Source: a virus. Taken from it: 51,354 bases of DNA. A model generated the notes under the pieces. It saw only the letters and a program-made list of their open reading frames with translations. It was not told where the DNA came from and did no database searches. This document shows positions 37,049 through 45,979 of the stretch, in pieces; position 1 is the stretch's first letter, and every line of letters begins with the position of its first letter. The stretch spans positions 1-51,354 of IMG/VR virus record IMGVR_UViG_3300023284_002013; one strand, given 5' to 3'. The translations under genes and the position numbers were made by a program.

Positions 37049-38962
37049 TCATGCGCCCGGCACGTAGGTCACACTGAGCGTCTTCGGTATTACTCGCAGG
37101 CCCGTCGCGCTGCCGTCCTCAAAGCCTCTGCCCAAGTGCTCCGCGCCGGTAGCGACCGTGTCTATCTCGATCATCGCCGCCAGACGTTCCTGAAACGTAT
37201 TCCAACGTAGGCCGCGACGGTCGTTGATTCGTTCGTCGGCCAACGACAGACAAGCAGCCAGATACAGTTCGCTGTACGCCGCACCGCCGGGCGGGAACGG
37301 ATTCTCCTCATCAACGTCCGGCAAGATGACAATCTGCCGGTATTCAAACGTGTACTTCCCGTCCGGATTGCCGGGATACAGGAGCAGGTCGTAGCGGCCG
37401 GTCGCCTTGCCGTCGTGTATCTGCGCCCGGATCGCCGCCATTTGTGGTCGGCCGTCACCGGTCAACGCCTGTCGAGCGCGACGAATATTCGCCTCAGTCG
37501 TAATCATTACTTCAGTGGCAACGGTATCAGCAGAGAAAGTAATCGGGCCGTCTATACCCCCGAAGTCCACCGGGAACTCGTAGTCGCCACCGGTATTGAG
37601 CACCGTGAACGCATCGTCAGCGGCCAGGTCGGTCGCTCCGACCACCAAGAACTTCTGGTGCGGTGGGCCTTCGCTGCTGGCGTTACCGGCCACCTTGACC
37701 GACGTTGTGCCGACGAATTCCGTAATCGCGTACTTGCGGCTGCTGCCGAGCGGTAGCGGGAATTCAATCGCCAAGCCGACCATCGAGGACGTGAACACCG
37801 CCGCATCGGCGGTCAAGAGCGTAGCTGCGCCGTCGAAAGTCCGTGCGGTTGTATCAAGAGCAGCCGCAGCACGAACGATCGAGACCTCGGTCGTTGTCTC
37901 AGCGGCGGCATTGCCCGCGACCCGAACGCGCCTGTCGTCAATAACCTCAAGAATCTCGTAACTGTTCAGTAGCGGCCCGATGAACGTCAGGAATTGACCG
38001 ACATCCTCCGCTACAAAAGCATCATCTTCTTCTACCGTTATCGTGGTCTCAGCCGTGTCCGCCGCCACAGTGTAATCCGTAGAAAAGGATTTCTTGATAT
38101 CGAAACCGCTGGTTATCGTTTCCCCCGTCGGATCAGCATCAACACGCACACTACTCACGCCGAGAAATTCAGTGATCGTATAGACGGTTGCATCCCCGAC
38201 AAAGACAATGGTGTCGGAGTCATCCTCCATGTCTTGCCGAAACGCATTGTTCCCCGCAATGTTGAAGAAACCACCGGCGGAACCAACGCTTACGCCGGCC
38301 GTCACTCGCCTCTGGATGGTCAATGCCCCAGTCTCGGCGCTGGCGTCGCCCTGAACGATGACGAAGTTGTTGTCGGTATCCACTCGCTCGATCAGATAGC
38401 TCGACCCGCCGGCGAAGACGGCGCTGTCGCCGACCATATCTGCATCGAAAGCCTTAGTGGAACTTTCGGTGATCTTGGTAGTGGTGACGTCAGAAACGAC
38501 AGAGGTCGTAGTCGCATTTCTCCTGTCGCCCAACTGCGTCGTCTGGCCGAACTTGCTGCGCGGCGAGCCGATAACCTTGACCACGCTCGCGCGCACGAAC
38601 TCGACGATCGTGTAGCGCTGGCCGCTGGAATCGAGCGTTAGGTCGTGGCCTACGTGGTCCGAGTTGAACACCGCAGTCTGAGCGGCGAAGACAATCAATT
38701 CACCGGAACGGGAAGGTATACCGGCAAGCGTGCCGGTGGCCTTGCTGTTGACAATCAGGGTGCGCAAAGGATCGGCCCAGGACCAGTTGTGCACTCGACT
38801 GGTGCCGGGCCGCAGCGGCAAGAAGACGGTTCGTATCGCGCTTTGGATTAGCCGATGCAGAGTGTCCTTGTCCTTCTGGGAGAGCTTATCAAGGTCTCCC
38901 CAATGAAGGTCAAACGCCATTTCGCGCTTGAAGTCGAGATAGGACAACGGGTTGATCGGCAC
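37049..38962 (-). CDS. Head-tail adaptor-like protein with internal beta repeats
   Basis: 637 residues, GTG start. The N-terminal and C-terminal parts are helical (DLDKLSQKDKDTLHRLIQSA; LYLAACLSLADERINDRRGL), as in adaptor/tail tubular A proteins that dock on the portal. Between them lie about five divergent copies of a beta module with a VFNSDHVGHDLTL-like start and YTIVEFVRASVVKV-like end. T7 gp11 is only about 200 residues, so the repeats look like an insertion, perhaps outward-facing domains on the neck. The TERINDRRG region supports the adaptor reading. Confidence 0.6.
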   Translation of the reverse strand: MPINPLSYLDFKREMAFDLHWGDLDKLSQKDKDTLHRLIQSAIRTVFLPLRPGTSRVHNWSWADPLRTLIVNSKATGTLAGIPSRSGELIVFAAQTAVFNSDHVGHDLTLDSSGQRYTIVEFVRASVVKVIGSPRSKFGQTTQLGDRRNATTTSVVSDVTTTKITESSTKAFDADMVGDSAVFAGGSSYLIERVDTDNNFVIVQGDASAETGALTIQRRVTAGVSVGSAGGFFNIAGNNAFRQDMEDDSDTIVFVGDATVYTITEFLGVSSVRVDADPTGETITSGFDIKKSFSTDYTVAADTAETTITVEEDDAFVAEDVGQFLTFIGPLLNSYEILEVIDDRRVRVAGNAAAETTTEVSIVRAAAALDTTARTFDGAATLLTADAAVFTSSMVGLAIEFPLPLGSSRKYAITEFVGTTSVKVAGNASSEGPPHQKFLVVGATDLAADDAFTVLNTGGDYEFPVDFGGIDGPITFSADTVATEVMITTEANIRRARQALTGDGRPQMAAIRAQIHDGKATGRYDLLLYPGNPDGKYTFEYRQIVILPDVDEENPFPPGGAAYSELYLAACLSLADERINDRRGLRWNTFQERLAAMIEIDTVATGAEHLGRGFEDGSATGLRVIPKTLSVTYVPGA

Positions 38963-38974
38963 AAAAGTTTTACC

Positions 38975-39826
38975 TCACGCAGCACGGAGCTGGTAACAAC
39001 CCCAAATCGGCACGGCCATAGTCACAGGACCATTGCCGTCGACCTTGAGACACAACGTCGGATTCATCAAAACGCCGCCAGGAAAAGTGCTCGACCTGAT
39101 ATTGGCCGCGGTAACAAAGCTGTTCTGACGGATTCCATCCACCAAGAAAACAATCTGCTCGCCTGCAACGTGATTCAACGGATCGTAAAGCATCCCAAAC
39201 CGTACTGTCGTATTAAGGGCAACAGCTAGATCGGTCGCAACAGTCTGCAAGCCTTGTCCATCTTTCTGATAAACAATGTCGACGCGAGTAGGCTGCGTTG
39301 ATTGAAACCAGAAGCCGATCAAATCCCTGTTCGTATTCAGCCTGGCTAGCGGGCCAGGCGGCAAGATCACGTCTTCGCTTGTCGGAGCCAGACCTTCGAC
39401 CAACCCGACGAAAAAGCCCTGGCTATTGATGGAAACATTGCTGACCTCGACGGCAAACTCCATCCAGAGCTTCCGGCTCTCGCCCACAATGTCCGAGATT
39501 CGGAAGTTGCCGCTACCAGTACCAGCGCCGTACTGGGCTATGAGCCCGTCGTCGATAGTGGCGCCGGTCGTCATCAAGAGCCCGCCACCTGACCGAGCAT
39601 TCGTGCCGAACTTGCACGACCCGGTCATACCGACTTCATAGCTGGCCGTTCGACCTGCGGCAGTTAATTCAGGAACCCCGAGACCGTCTTCAATGAACCC
39701 AAACGCCTTGCGACGGTTCTCGACACTGCTCAGGACCGGGCAATCACCCCAAAAGCCGGATAGACGTACGATCGTATCGGGTGTGGCGTCAACGCCTCGT
39801 TCATAATCAGCAACCAAATGGCCCAT
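38975..39826 (-). CDS. Virion protein, tandem paralogue 2
   Basis: 283 residues (MGHLVADYERGVDATPDTIV). Over its length it parallels the upstream 39838 gene: LSGFWGDCPVLSSVENRRKA, FGFIEDGLGVPEL, ARSGGGLLMTTG and a C-terminal WGCYQLRAA. All-beta pattern like a lectin-type jelly roll. Two adjacent copies directly after the major capsid gene suggest capsid decoration proteins or spikes. It has no Shine-Dalgarno of its own, and translation may depend on the upstream copy. Confidence 0.6.
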   Translation of the reverse strand: MGHLVADYERGVDATPDTIVRLSGFWGDCPVLSSVENRRKAFGFIEDGLGVPELTAAGRTASYEVGMTGSCKFGTNARSGGGLLMTTGATIDDGLIAQYGAGTGSGNFRISDIVGESRKLWMEFAVEVSNVSINSQGFFVGLVEGLAPTSEDVILPPGPLARLNTNRDLIGFWFQSTQPTRVDIVYQKDGQGLQTVATDLAVALNTTVRFGMLYDPLNHVAGEQIVFLVDGIRQNSFVTAANIRSSTFPGGVLMNPTLCLKVDGNGPVTMAVPIWGCYQLRAA

Positions 39827-39837
39827 GTCGGTTCAAC

Positions 39838-40683
39838 TTACACGCGGAGCTGGTAGCAGCCCCAGAACGGAATCTTGATCGTCTGGGCTGCCGCGGCGGT
39901 GTCGCCTTTAATTCCGCCCGTCGGCGCCATCAGTATGGCGTCGGGGAAGGTGGCGGCAGCGATGTTCGTGCCGGTCACGAACGTTGTCTCTGGGATTCCG
40001 TCGGTGTAAATCCGGATCTGCTCAGCCGCCGGAGCATTTGGGTCATACACAAAGCCGAGTTTCGTCGGCGTTGTCGTGTTGAGCGTCTTGAACCCGTTGA
40101 GGACGGTCTGGAGCGTTTGGGCGCCCTTTTGGTAGATGAAGTCTACCGTGCCAGCATCACCCTCGGGTTTGAAAAAGCCCACCAGATCACGGGCGGCGTC
40201 AATAGTACCGTCGTCGTCAATTAAGGCGTCAAGGGCACCTCCGCCCACTTCGCAGAGACCCATGAACCAGCCGTTCTGAGTCGCCGTAATCAGCGACGGC
40301 AGAATGGCAAACTCGTACCAGAGCTTTGCCTTCTCGGACGAAGCGTCCGAAATCCTGAACGGCGCCGCGGTGGCACCACCATAGACCCAGTTGATCTCGT
40401 CGTTGTCGGCGGTCCCGGTCTTGATAATCAGACCGCCGCCACTGCGCGCATCGCTGCCGAAGTTCGGTGTGCCGGTAGCGTCCATCGTGACGTCGTAACG
40501 CCCAGACTGGCCGCTCGCACCAAGGTCCGGCACGCCAAGCCCGTCTTCGATGAAGCCGAAAGCCTTACGTCGATTCTCAACGCTGGCAAGAATTGGGCAG
40601 TCGCCCCAAAAACCCGACAGCCCTATGACAGTATCAGCGCCAGCGTCAACGCCCCGCTGGTAGTCAACATTTACGTGACCCAT
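39838..40683 (-). CDS. Virion protein, tandem paralogue 1
   Basis: 281 residues (MGHVNVDYQRGVDAGADTVI), paralogue of the 38975 gene with the same ordered motifs (SGFWGDCPILASVENRRKAF, RSGGGLIIKTG, FWGCYQLRV at the end). Immediately downstream of the major capsid gene. A high-copy head decoration protein is the most likely role, by position. Confidence 0.6.
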   Translation of the reverse strand: MGHVNVDYQRGVDAGADTVIGLSGFWGDCPILASVENRRKAFGFIEDGLGVPDLGASGQSGRYDVTMDATGTPNFGSDARSGGGLIIKTGTADNDEINWVYGGATAAPFRISDASSEKAKLWYEFAILPSLITATQNGWFMGLCEVGGGALDALIDDDGTIDAARDLVGFFKPEGDAGTVDFIYQKGAQTLQTVLNGFKTLNTTTPTKLGFVYDPNAPAAEQIRIYTDGIPETTFVTGTNIAAATFPDAILMAPTGGIKGDTAAAAQTIKIPFWGCYQLRV

Positions 40684-40701
40684 TTGTTAATCTCCTAACT
40701 C

Positions 40702-41769
40702 TTAACCGGCCTTCGCGACCACGCCGTTGGACCGACGATTCGAGCACATTGTCTGAACCGTCAGGAACTTCCAGTTGACGAACGTATCAGGATCGTTGCG
40801 ATCGTTCATCGGCTCGGCCCGACGCATGAAGTCCTGCGTCAACACGACGACGTGGAAGGTTTCCTTGTTGATGAAGTAGTACGGATCTTTCATCGCAGAC
40901 CCGTCGCTGCTCAGGATGATGTTCTCGTCCAGCTTGGGCACGTAGACGATCTGATTGCCCTTGAACGCCAACTGGTTGTCCTGTCGGCCCAGGTCAAACG
41001 CCAGATTCTCGTTACGCTGGTCGTTCAACTCCCACAACTGAATCAAGCCCTGCTTATTGGTGTAGAGCCGGAAGTTCTGGCCGGTGATGCCGCGGAACTC
41101 ACTGATCTCCAGCGGACTGATGAAGTCTGTGTCAATGTGAATCTGGCGCATGTTGTTGAGCAAATCGCCGGCTGTCGGGTCGACGTAGACGTACGAACTG
41201 TTCTGGAAGTTCGGATGCTTGTCGAGATCGACGCCCGCCAACGACGTAAAGCCGTTGGGGTACTTGCCGGTGAAGCCCTCATCGGTCAGATGCCACACGA
41301 TCCAGAACGGGACCGGAAACATTTCCTTAGTGAGCGCCGCGTCCGGCGGTTTCCAGGCCGTTTCCTCCACCGTTTGAATCATGCCGAAGGTAGCGGCCAT
41401 ATCCCGCGCTTTCAGTACGTCTGCGACTTTCTCCGCGCTGCCCGACTGGAACCACTTCTCCTTCACGTCGAAAGGCCAGTGATTACGAATGTGCTTGTAG
41501 TCCACATTCATCTGCACGAGCAGGTCGGTGAACTTGATCGTACCGCCCTCGAACAGACCAACCCACTCGGAAGTCTCGGACAACTTGTCCATGAGCGTGT
41601 GGGTAATGCCCAAGCCGGTGTCAAAAGATAACCGGTTCTCCTGGAGCAAGAGGCCGTAGAACGGATAGCGCTGGAACTTCTGGGCGATCTGGGTAAACCC
41701 AGGTTTCTTCCAGAAGACGTCCAGCGTCCCTGTTACCATGTCCTTGATTTCAGATACCAGCAAACCCAT
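40702..41769 (-). CDS. Major capsid protein
   Basis: 355 residues (MGLLVSEIKDMVTGTLDVFW). The size, the position right after an acidic scaffold-like gene, and the N-terminal helix plus mixed alpha/beta pattern fit an HK97-fold shell protein. VTGTLDVFWKKPGFTQIAQK and the DVKEKWFQSGSAEKVADVLK segment are typical of capsid proteins from uncultured short-tailed phages as I remember them. It lacks the long N-terminal delta domain, consistent with the separate scaffold. Confidence 0.75.
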   Translation of the reverse strand: MGLLVSEIKDMVTGTLDVFWKKPGFTQIAQKFQRYPFYGLLLQENRLSFDTGLGITHTLMDKLSETSEWVGLFEGGTIKFTDLLVQMNVDYKHIRNHWPFDVKEKWFQSGSAEKVADVLKARDMAATFGMIQTVEETAWKPPDAALTKEMFPVPFWIVWHLTDEGFTGKYPNGFTSLAGVDLDKHPNFQNSSYVYVDPTAGDLLNNMRQIHIDTDFISPLEISEFRGITGQNFRLYTNKQGLIQLWELNDQRNENLAFDLGRQDNQLAFKGNQIVYVPKLDENIILSSDGSAMKDPYYFINKETFHVVVLTQDFMRRAEPMNDRNDPDTFVNWKFLTVQTMCSNRRSNGVVAKAG

Positions 41770-41783
41770 TATCTACCTCACTT

Positions 41784-42620
41784 TCAGCGCGCGTTCCGCT
41801 GGAACTTCCTGACGACCGCGGCAGCTTCAGCTTTCAGGGATGCCTCCGACTGGGAGGTATCCACTTGATCTTTACCACTTGACCCGCTGGCCCGAGCCAT
41901 ACGAGTAGATTTTGATTCGGTTGTCTTCTTGTCGGTGGCGGAGGACTTGGGCACCATCTTCTTGAACGCCTTCGCGAACATATTCTCCATCACGAAGTCG
42001 CCCTTGCGGCCGGTGGCGATCTTGTCCGCCCTGCGTATCAACGACCGGCGCCGACGCGCGAACTTACCGTCCTGATCCAACTCGCCGCTGTCGCCGTCGC
42101 CGAGATAGGTCTGAAGCTTCGGGGTCTTGTTGATCCAGCGGTCGAGCCTGAATTGGACGTTCTGGGCGGAGAGGTTGCGAATCGCCGAAGTCAGTTGTTG
42201 AACCGTTTGGCGCAGTTCCTTGTCGCCGGTGCGCGGAGCGTTGATTCGCTTGGCCAACTTGTCGAAGTTGTCCTTCGTGGTTGTGGCCAAGCCCTCAATG
42301 TTCTTGACGAGATTCTGGTCGAGGTCTTCGTTCTCTTTACCCCGAAGCTGGACGCCGATTTCAGCCAGAACAAGTTCGTCTTCCTTCTCGACGGCGGGCG
42401 CCTTCGCTAAATCCGCTTCCAATTTGAGAATGCGAGTTTGGGTTTCCCGTTGCAGTTCTCGTTCGGTCTCGAAAGCGTCAGGGTCAAGACCGACCGACTC
42501 GGCGGCTTCTATCAGTTCCGGGTCGAACTCGGCGTCCTCCTCCAGCCCATCGTCCTCCTCTTTCTGCTCGGTATCCTCGCCGTCCAGTTCCGTTTCGTCT
42601 TTTGCTTCGTCTTCTGGCAT
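41784..42620 (-). CDS. Scaffolding protein
   Basis: 278 residues from ATG 42620 (TAGGTGGCAC upstream). The first 60 residues are extremely acidic (EDEAKDETELDGEDTEQKEE), then comes a long coiled-coil region (FETERELQRETQTRILKLEA) and a basic C terminus ending in VVRKFQRNAR. Acidic head, helical rod and basic capsid-binding tail are the hallmarks of phage scaffolds. It directly precedes the capsid gene. Confidence 0.8.
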   Translation of the reverse strand: MPEDEAKDETELDGEDTEQKEEDDGLEEDAEFDPELIEAAESVGLDPDAFETERELQRETQTRILKLEADLAKAPAVEKEDELVLAEIGVQLRGKENEDLDQNLVKNIEGLATTTKDNFDKLAKRINAPRTGDKELRQTVQQLTSAIRNLSAQNVQFRLDRWINKTPKLQTYLGDGDSGELDQDGKFARRRRSLIRRADKIATGRKGDFVMENMFAKAFKKMVPKSSATDKKTTESKSTRMARASGSSGKDQVDTSQSEASLKAEAAAVVRKFQRNAR

Positions 42621-42648
42621 GTGCCACCTATGTTGGTTGCGCAAAGAA

Positions 42649-42726
42649 GAGGGCGCGAACAGGAAAACCCATTCGCGCCCTCGTAACAGACACTCGTGGT
42701 TACGACACTAGCCGGCAGCTATTTCC
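42649..42726 (-). promoter_or_regulatory. Duplicated intergenic element before scaffold/capsid genes (copy 2)
   Basis: On the minus strand: GGAAATAGC, then ACCACGAGTGTCTGTTACGA, then GAGGGCGCGAA paired perfectly with TTCGCGCCCTC (11 bp), then TTCTTTG. The same series of motifs precedes the 45530 gene. The terminal hairpin is terminator-like and ends 29 nt before the scaffold ATG. It may act as a partial terminator or RNA-processing site that sets the level of head-gene mRNA. Confidence 0.65.
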
Positions 42727-42783
42727 GACTTGTGGCTGATTCTTTGCGGCGTTTAGTCTATGAGATCAATATCCCTTCAATCG

Positions 42784-42888
42784 TTACTTCTTGCCCCTCT
42801 TCGCGCGTGCTCGAACAACGCCTCTGGCCTTGGCCTTCAGCGCCCGAATCTTGAGTCTACGATTCCTGTTATGTCCGTGCAACGCCAT
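42784..42888 (-). CDS. 34-residue very basic protein
   Basis: A short ORF, MALHGHNRNRRLKIRALKAK to the end RAKRGKK, with about half the residues basic. TAGGAT lies upstream at long spacing. It sits between the portal-linked gene and the scaffold, outside any overlap. Possibilities include a DNA- or RNA-binding peptide packaged with DNA. The resemblance to ribosomal protein bL34 is only compositional. Confidence 0.4.
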   Translation of the reverse strand: MALHGHNRNRRLKIRALKAKARGVVRARAKRGKK

Positions 42889-42921
42889 ATCGTTGAATCC
42901 TAGATGCCTTCTTTTGCCCTG

Positions 42922-43290
42922 TCAATTCTTGCCCGCCCAATCCCCATACCCAGCGTCCTGATTGAACATGCCTCTGGCCTTCATTATCTGATTGTAGTGC
43001 GTCCGATTCTCGACCATACAGTCCCCCGTCCGTTTGTCAAACTGGGTGTCGCCCGCCCCCCGCGCCTTAAGCAACCGTTGAAGTCGCGGTATTTGTTTAG
43101 GGTTCACGCCGAGAGCCACGTTCCGCCGCCGCCATACCTTTTTGGTGCCCACAGGAGCGGCAAGTTCCGCCTGGAGACAGCGATTCGCCCGCCTGCCGTC
43201 GACCATTATGAACTTCGGCGGGCCGATCTGAATTGGCCTTTCACGTTCGATTATCGCCCCTGACGGGGTCTTAAAGCAGTATCTTGGCAC
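42922..43290 (-). CDS. Hypothetical protein downstream of portal
   Basis: 122 residues, GTG start with AGGAATTTTCG upstream. The opening MPRYCFKTPSGAIIERERPI recalls small FmdB-like regulatory or virion proteins, but the zinc cysteines of that family are missing. The basic middle and the C-terminal MKARGMFNQDAGYGDWAGKN are otherwise unremarkable. Function unknown. Confidence 0.6.
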   Translation of the reverse strand: MPRYCFKTPSGAIIERERPIQIGPPKFIMVDGRRANRCLQAELAAPVGTKKVWRRRNVALGVNPKQIPRLQRLLKARGAGDTQFDKRTGDCMVENRTHYNQIMKARGMFNQDAGYGDWAGKN

Positions 43291-43298
43291 CGAAAATT

Positions 43299-43331
43299 CC
43301 TATCCGCAACCTATTCGCAACCTATCCGCAA
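43299..43331 (-). repeat. Three tandem 11-bp repeats before the 42922-43290 gene
   Basis: Plus-strand units CCTATCCGCAA, CCTATTCGCAA and CCTATCCGCAA occupy 43299-43331, with a partial fourth (CCTGCGG). They lie between the portal stop and the next start, and the gene-proximal unit supplies part of that gene's Shine-Dalgarno (GGATAGGAA on the minus strand). Eleven bases is about one DNA helical turn. Function unknown. Confidence 0.75.
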
Positions 43332-43351
43332 CCTGCGGTCAACCTTTTGTG

Positions 43352-45106
43352 TTACACGAATCCCGCCTCTTGCGGTCCGGTCACAGCAGAGAGCAGGCGC
43401 CCGTTACCCGCAGGTGCCGCCCCGTTGCCGCCCCCCGCGCCCGTTTGACCCGCGCCCGTTGCGCCCCTCCGGCCGGTCAAGACTGCCGTTTCCTCGAGAC
43501 TGGGGCGGCCGCCGAGGTTCTTGATGATCCTGTCCAGTTCAGGAATATCCCCGTAATCACGACCGATCTTATGTAGTTCCTCCATGTCCAGCCCCAGGCC
43601 CGCCTGCGCCATCTGCCCCTGCAAGGGCAGAACAACCTGGCGGATCCAGGTCAAGAGCAGCCCCAGCCGTTCGTCCGGGGACTTGTGGCGAATCGGCTCA
43701 ATCGCGAAGTTGAAGTCCAAAAACCGGCCTTTGAGGTCGTCGTGGCGCAAAGTCACCGGGATGGTGATGTCGCCGACCTTCTGCTCCATCCTCACGTTCA
43801 GGCTGGTTTCCCTGAACAGATACCAGGCCAACGATTGCAACACGCGCGAGAAGGCCCGCTTGGCCCGCCTCTGTAGTTCGGACATACGCCGACTACCGCC
43901 ACCCGCCAGCAATTTGTCTTGCCCGAGTGTGGCACTCTGGGCGCTGAGCCCGGCGAGCAGATTGACGTTCCCCGCCATGTAGCTGAACACGTCGATGAGC
44001 TGGCCTACCAGATTGAGCAGGGAGGGGTCTGCGCCGGGAATGACGAACGTCTGAATCAGGTCCGCCTTGGTCACGCCCAACCAGTCGCCATCCACCGCAT
44101 TACGAATCTTATCGCCGTCCTTCTCCGCTCCGGTCGGCACCAGCGGATTACGTTTGGAGCGAAGTGCCTGCCGCACCGCCTTGTTGTAGAGCACGTTCGC
44201 GGAGTCATGGGCGTCTATCCAAGACCACGCCAGCGGCTTGGGGATAATCGTGTCCGGCACGAACTCGTAGCCCATTAGGTGATACGGACCAATGCTGGGA
44301 CCCTTCCACGGGTCGTTGCGGAGCACCTCACGCGGCCCGGTCTTGGCGAGCGTTATGATTCTTTGGTCCAGTGGCAGGTAAACGTCCCGCAGCACAGTCA
44401 TCGGAATGAAGTCGTGTTGCCCGAACTTGCGCGGTATGGGTGACGCGCTGGCGTGTGGACGATCGTGTAGCGGATCGACCGCCTGCAACTCACTGCGCGG
44501 GCCTTTCCTGAATGACGGCGAGTCTTTGGCCCACTCCAACGGTACTAGGTACTCGTTGCCGATGAATCGCTTGCGCTCCCAGACGGATGCCTGCGTATCA
44601 ATCAACAGGTCCTCGGAGTCGATGACGTCAACGAACGGAATACTGGTCGCACGTGAGAACCCACCACCCCGGCCGCGCACCTTGCCGCGCTCAAACGACA
44701 TGGCCACCTTGGCGACGCCGGTGCCCCACAGGGACTCCTTAACCCAAGTCTGGAACGTCTGGCCCAGGTCAATCGCCTCTATCAGCAAATCCAATGTACT
44801 CTTGATGGTTTCGCCGAGAGGTATCAGGCCCGACCGTTGCGGCGCCGCGATGGCACGAACGGACTCACCGGCCAGCAGTTGCTCATGGAGGTCGATTGCA
44901 ATCTCCATGAGTGGAATCGACATGCGCGGGTCGCCACCCCGCGTCGACGTCAAGCGCGAGGTCGCGCCGGAAAAGCGATGGCCCTGATAGGCGACTAGAC
45001 ACTCCTTGCGCTCATCGAGCAGCGGGCGCATCTCCTCCTTGGAGGTATTCAGCGCGCTCTTGAGCCGTTGAACGTCATCCAGGTTTTCAGCGTTGAACAG
45101 AGGCAT
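43352..45106 (-). CDS. Portal (head-tail connector) protein
   Basis: 584 residues (MPLFNAENLDDVQRLKSALN). Features of portal proteins of short-tailed phages: a helical wing start, HDSANVLYNKAVRQALRSKR, then DGDWLGVTKADLIQTFVIPG, and a clip/stem region AGLSAQSATLGQDKLLAGGG with the long helix RRAKRAFSRVLQSLAWYLFR. The C-terminal 45 residues are low-complexity glycine/alanine. It lies upstream of scaffold and capsid genes, the standard order. Confidence 0.82.
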   Translation of the reverse strand: MPLFNAENLDDVQRLKSALNTSKEEMRPLLDERKECLVAYQGHRFSGATSRLTSTRGGDPRMSIPLMEIAIDLHEQLLAGESVRAIAAPQRSGLIPLGETIKSTLDLLIEAIDLGQTFQTWVKESLWGTGVAKVAMSFERGKVRGRGGGFSRATSIPFVDVIDSEDLLIDTQASVWERKRFIGNEYLVPLEWAKDSPSFRKGPRSELQAVDPLHDRPHASASPIPRKFGQHDFIPMTVLRDVYLPLDQRIITLAKTGPREVLRNDPWKGPSIGPYHLMGYEFVPDTIIPKPLAWSWIDAHDSANVLYNKAVRQALRSKRNPLVPTGAEKDGDKIRNAVDGDWLGVTKADLIQTFVIPGADPSLLNLVGQLIDVFSYMAGNVNLLAGLSAQSATLGQDKLLAGGGSRRMSELQRRAKRAFSRVLQSLAWYLFRETSLNVRMEQKVGDITIPVTLRHDDLKGRFLDFNFAIEPIRHKSPDERLGLLLTWIRQVVLPLQGQMAQAGLGLDMEELHKIGRDYGDIPELDRIIKNLGGRPSLEETAVLTGRRGATGAGQTGAGGGNGAAPAGNGRLLSAVTGPQEAGFV

Positions 45107-45108
45107 AA

Positions 45109-45519
45109 CTAACCCTGTTTGATACGCAACTGCACCCGCACCGTACCGCTGGGATTCACGTCACCGGCAGTGCCGCCTTGACCTTGGACGACGGCGGCGC
45201 TGACGCCGGTGGGAAATCGAATGCCATAAGGAAATGCGTACGACGTTATCTGTCCGCGTATGCCGGGAAACCACGCATGGGCGTCAGTGGTGCCTACAGT
45301 CGGCGAACTGGTCGAATCAAAAAGTCGGAGAGTCACGTTCTCGTTGGGATTGTCGCGGCAGTCTATCTCGATGTTGTAGACGCGGTGATCGACGCTAACT
45401 TTCGCGGCCGTCAGATTCACTTCGGGCGTGGCGTTCACGCCGACGGCGTCGCCCTGGGCCGGCATATCAACAATCAGGTCTTCTTTTCCGCCCGTAACGG
45501 TTTCAGTTGAAAAGCTCAT
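45109..45519 (-). CDS. Hypothetical structural protein
   Basis: 136 residues (MSFSTETVTGGKEDLIVDMP), all-beta with a hydrophobic core pattern (YNIEIDCRDNPNENVTLRLF; GTVRVQLRIKQG). Immediately upstream of the portal gene in transcription order. May be a head or tail accessory protein, family unknown. Confidence 0.6.
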   Translation of the reverse strand: MSFSTETVTGGKEDLIVDMPAQGDAVGVNATPEVNLTAAKVSVDHRVYNIEIDCRDNPNENVTLRLFDSTSSPTVGTTDAHAWFPGIRGQITSYAFPYGIRFPTGVSAAVVQGQGGTAGDVNPSGTVRVQLRIKQG

Positions 45520-45529
45520 AGTCGATTCC

Positions 45530-45958
45530 TTAGCTGTGGGTCAGTTCGGCGGCGAAGGCAGCACCAGGCGCCGCCGTTGCCAGGTCGCCCGCCTCTTTGG
45601 TCCCGGCAATGCTGATTCCCTTCTCGAACTGTACGCCGGATCGGGAGTGCATGACCTGGTAGGTGCCAGCACCCTGATTGTCGGGGTCGGCACTTGAAAC
45701 GTACGCCTCGACAGGAAACCCAAGCGCGGCCTTGTCCGTGCCGGGAGTCCAGGTGTTCGAGATAATGTCGTAGAGCTTGACCCAGACCTTCGTATTGCTG
45801 GTTTCGGTTTTTTGATTGTCCGCCGTAATGGTGAACAACGTCGTAGGACCGCGTGTCACGTTCCTGGCGGCCGCCGACGCTGCATTAGATAGCTCCGTTA
45901 TTCCAGTCTGCACCAGCGAGCTAGTCGGTCGTGACGATGCCGTAGTTCCTGTAGCCAT
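45530..45958 (-). CDS. Hypothetical structural protein
   Basis: 142 residues from ATG 45958 (AGGAGCGATCGAC upstream). Beta-rich (TKVWVKLYDIISNTWTPGTD; YVSSADPDNQGAGTYQVMHS), a pattern similar to the 45109 neighbour. It starts just after the duplicated hairpin element at 45980. A virion role is inferred from position. Confidence 0.6.
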   Translation of the reverse strand: MATGTTASSRPTSSLVQTGITELSNAASAAARNVTRGPTTLFTITADNQKTETSNTKVWVKLYDIISNTWTPGTDKAALGFPVEAYVSSADPDNQGAGTYQVMHSRSGVQFEKGISIAGTKEAGDLATAAPGAAFAAELTHS

Positions 45959-45979
45959 GTCGATCGCTCCTGCGCATGA

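Noticed and set aside
42784-42888. Ribosomal protein bL34 homologue
   Set aside because: The similarity is limited to arginine/lysine richness. The bL34 signature residues are not present.
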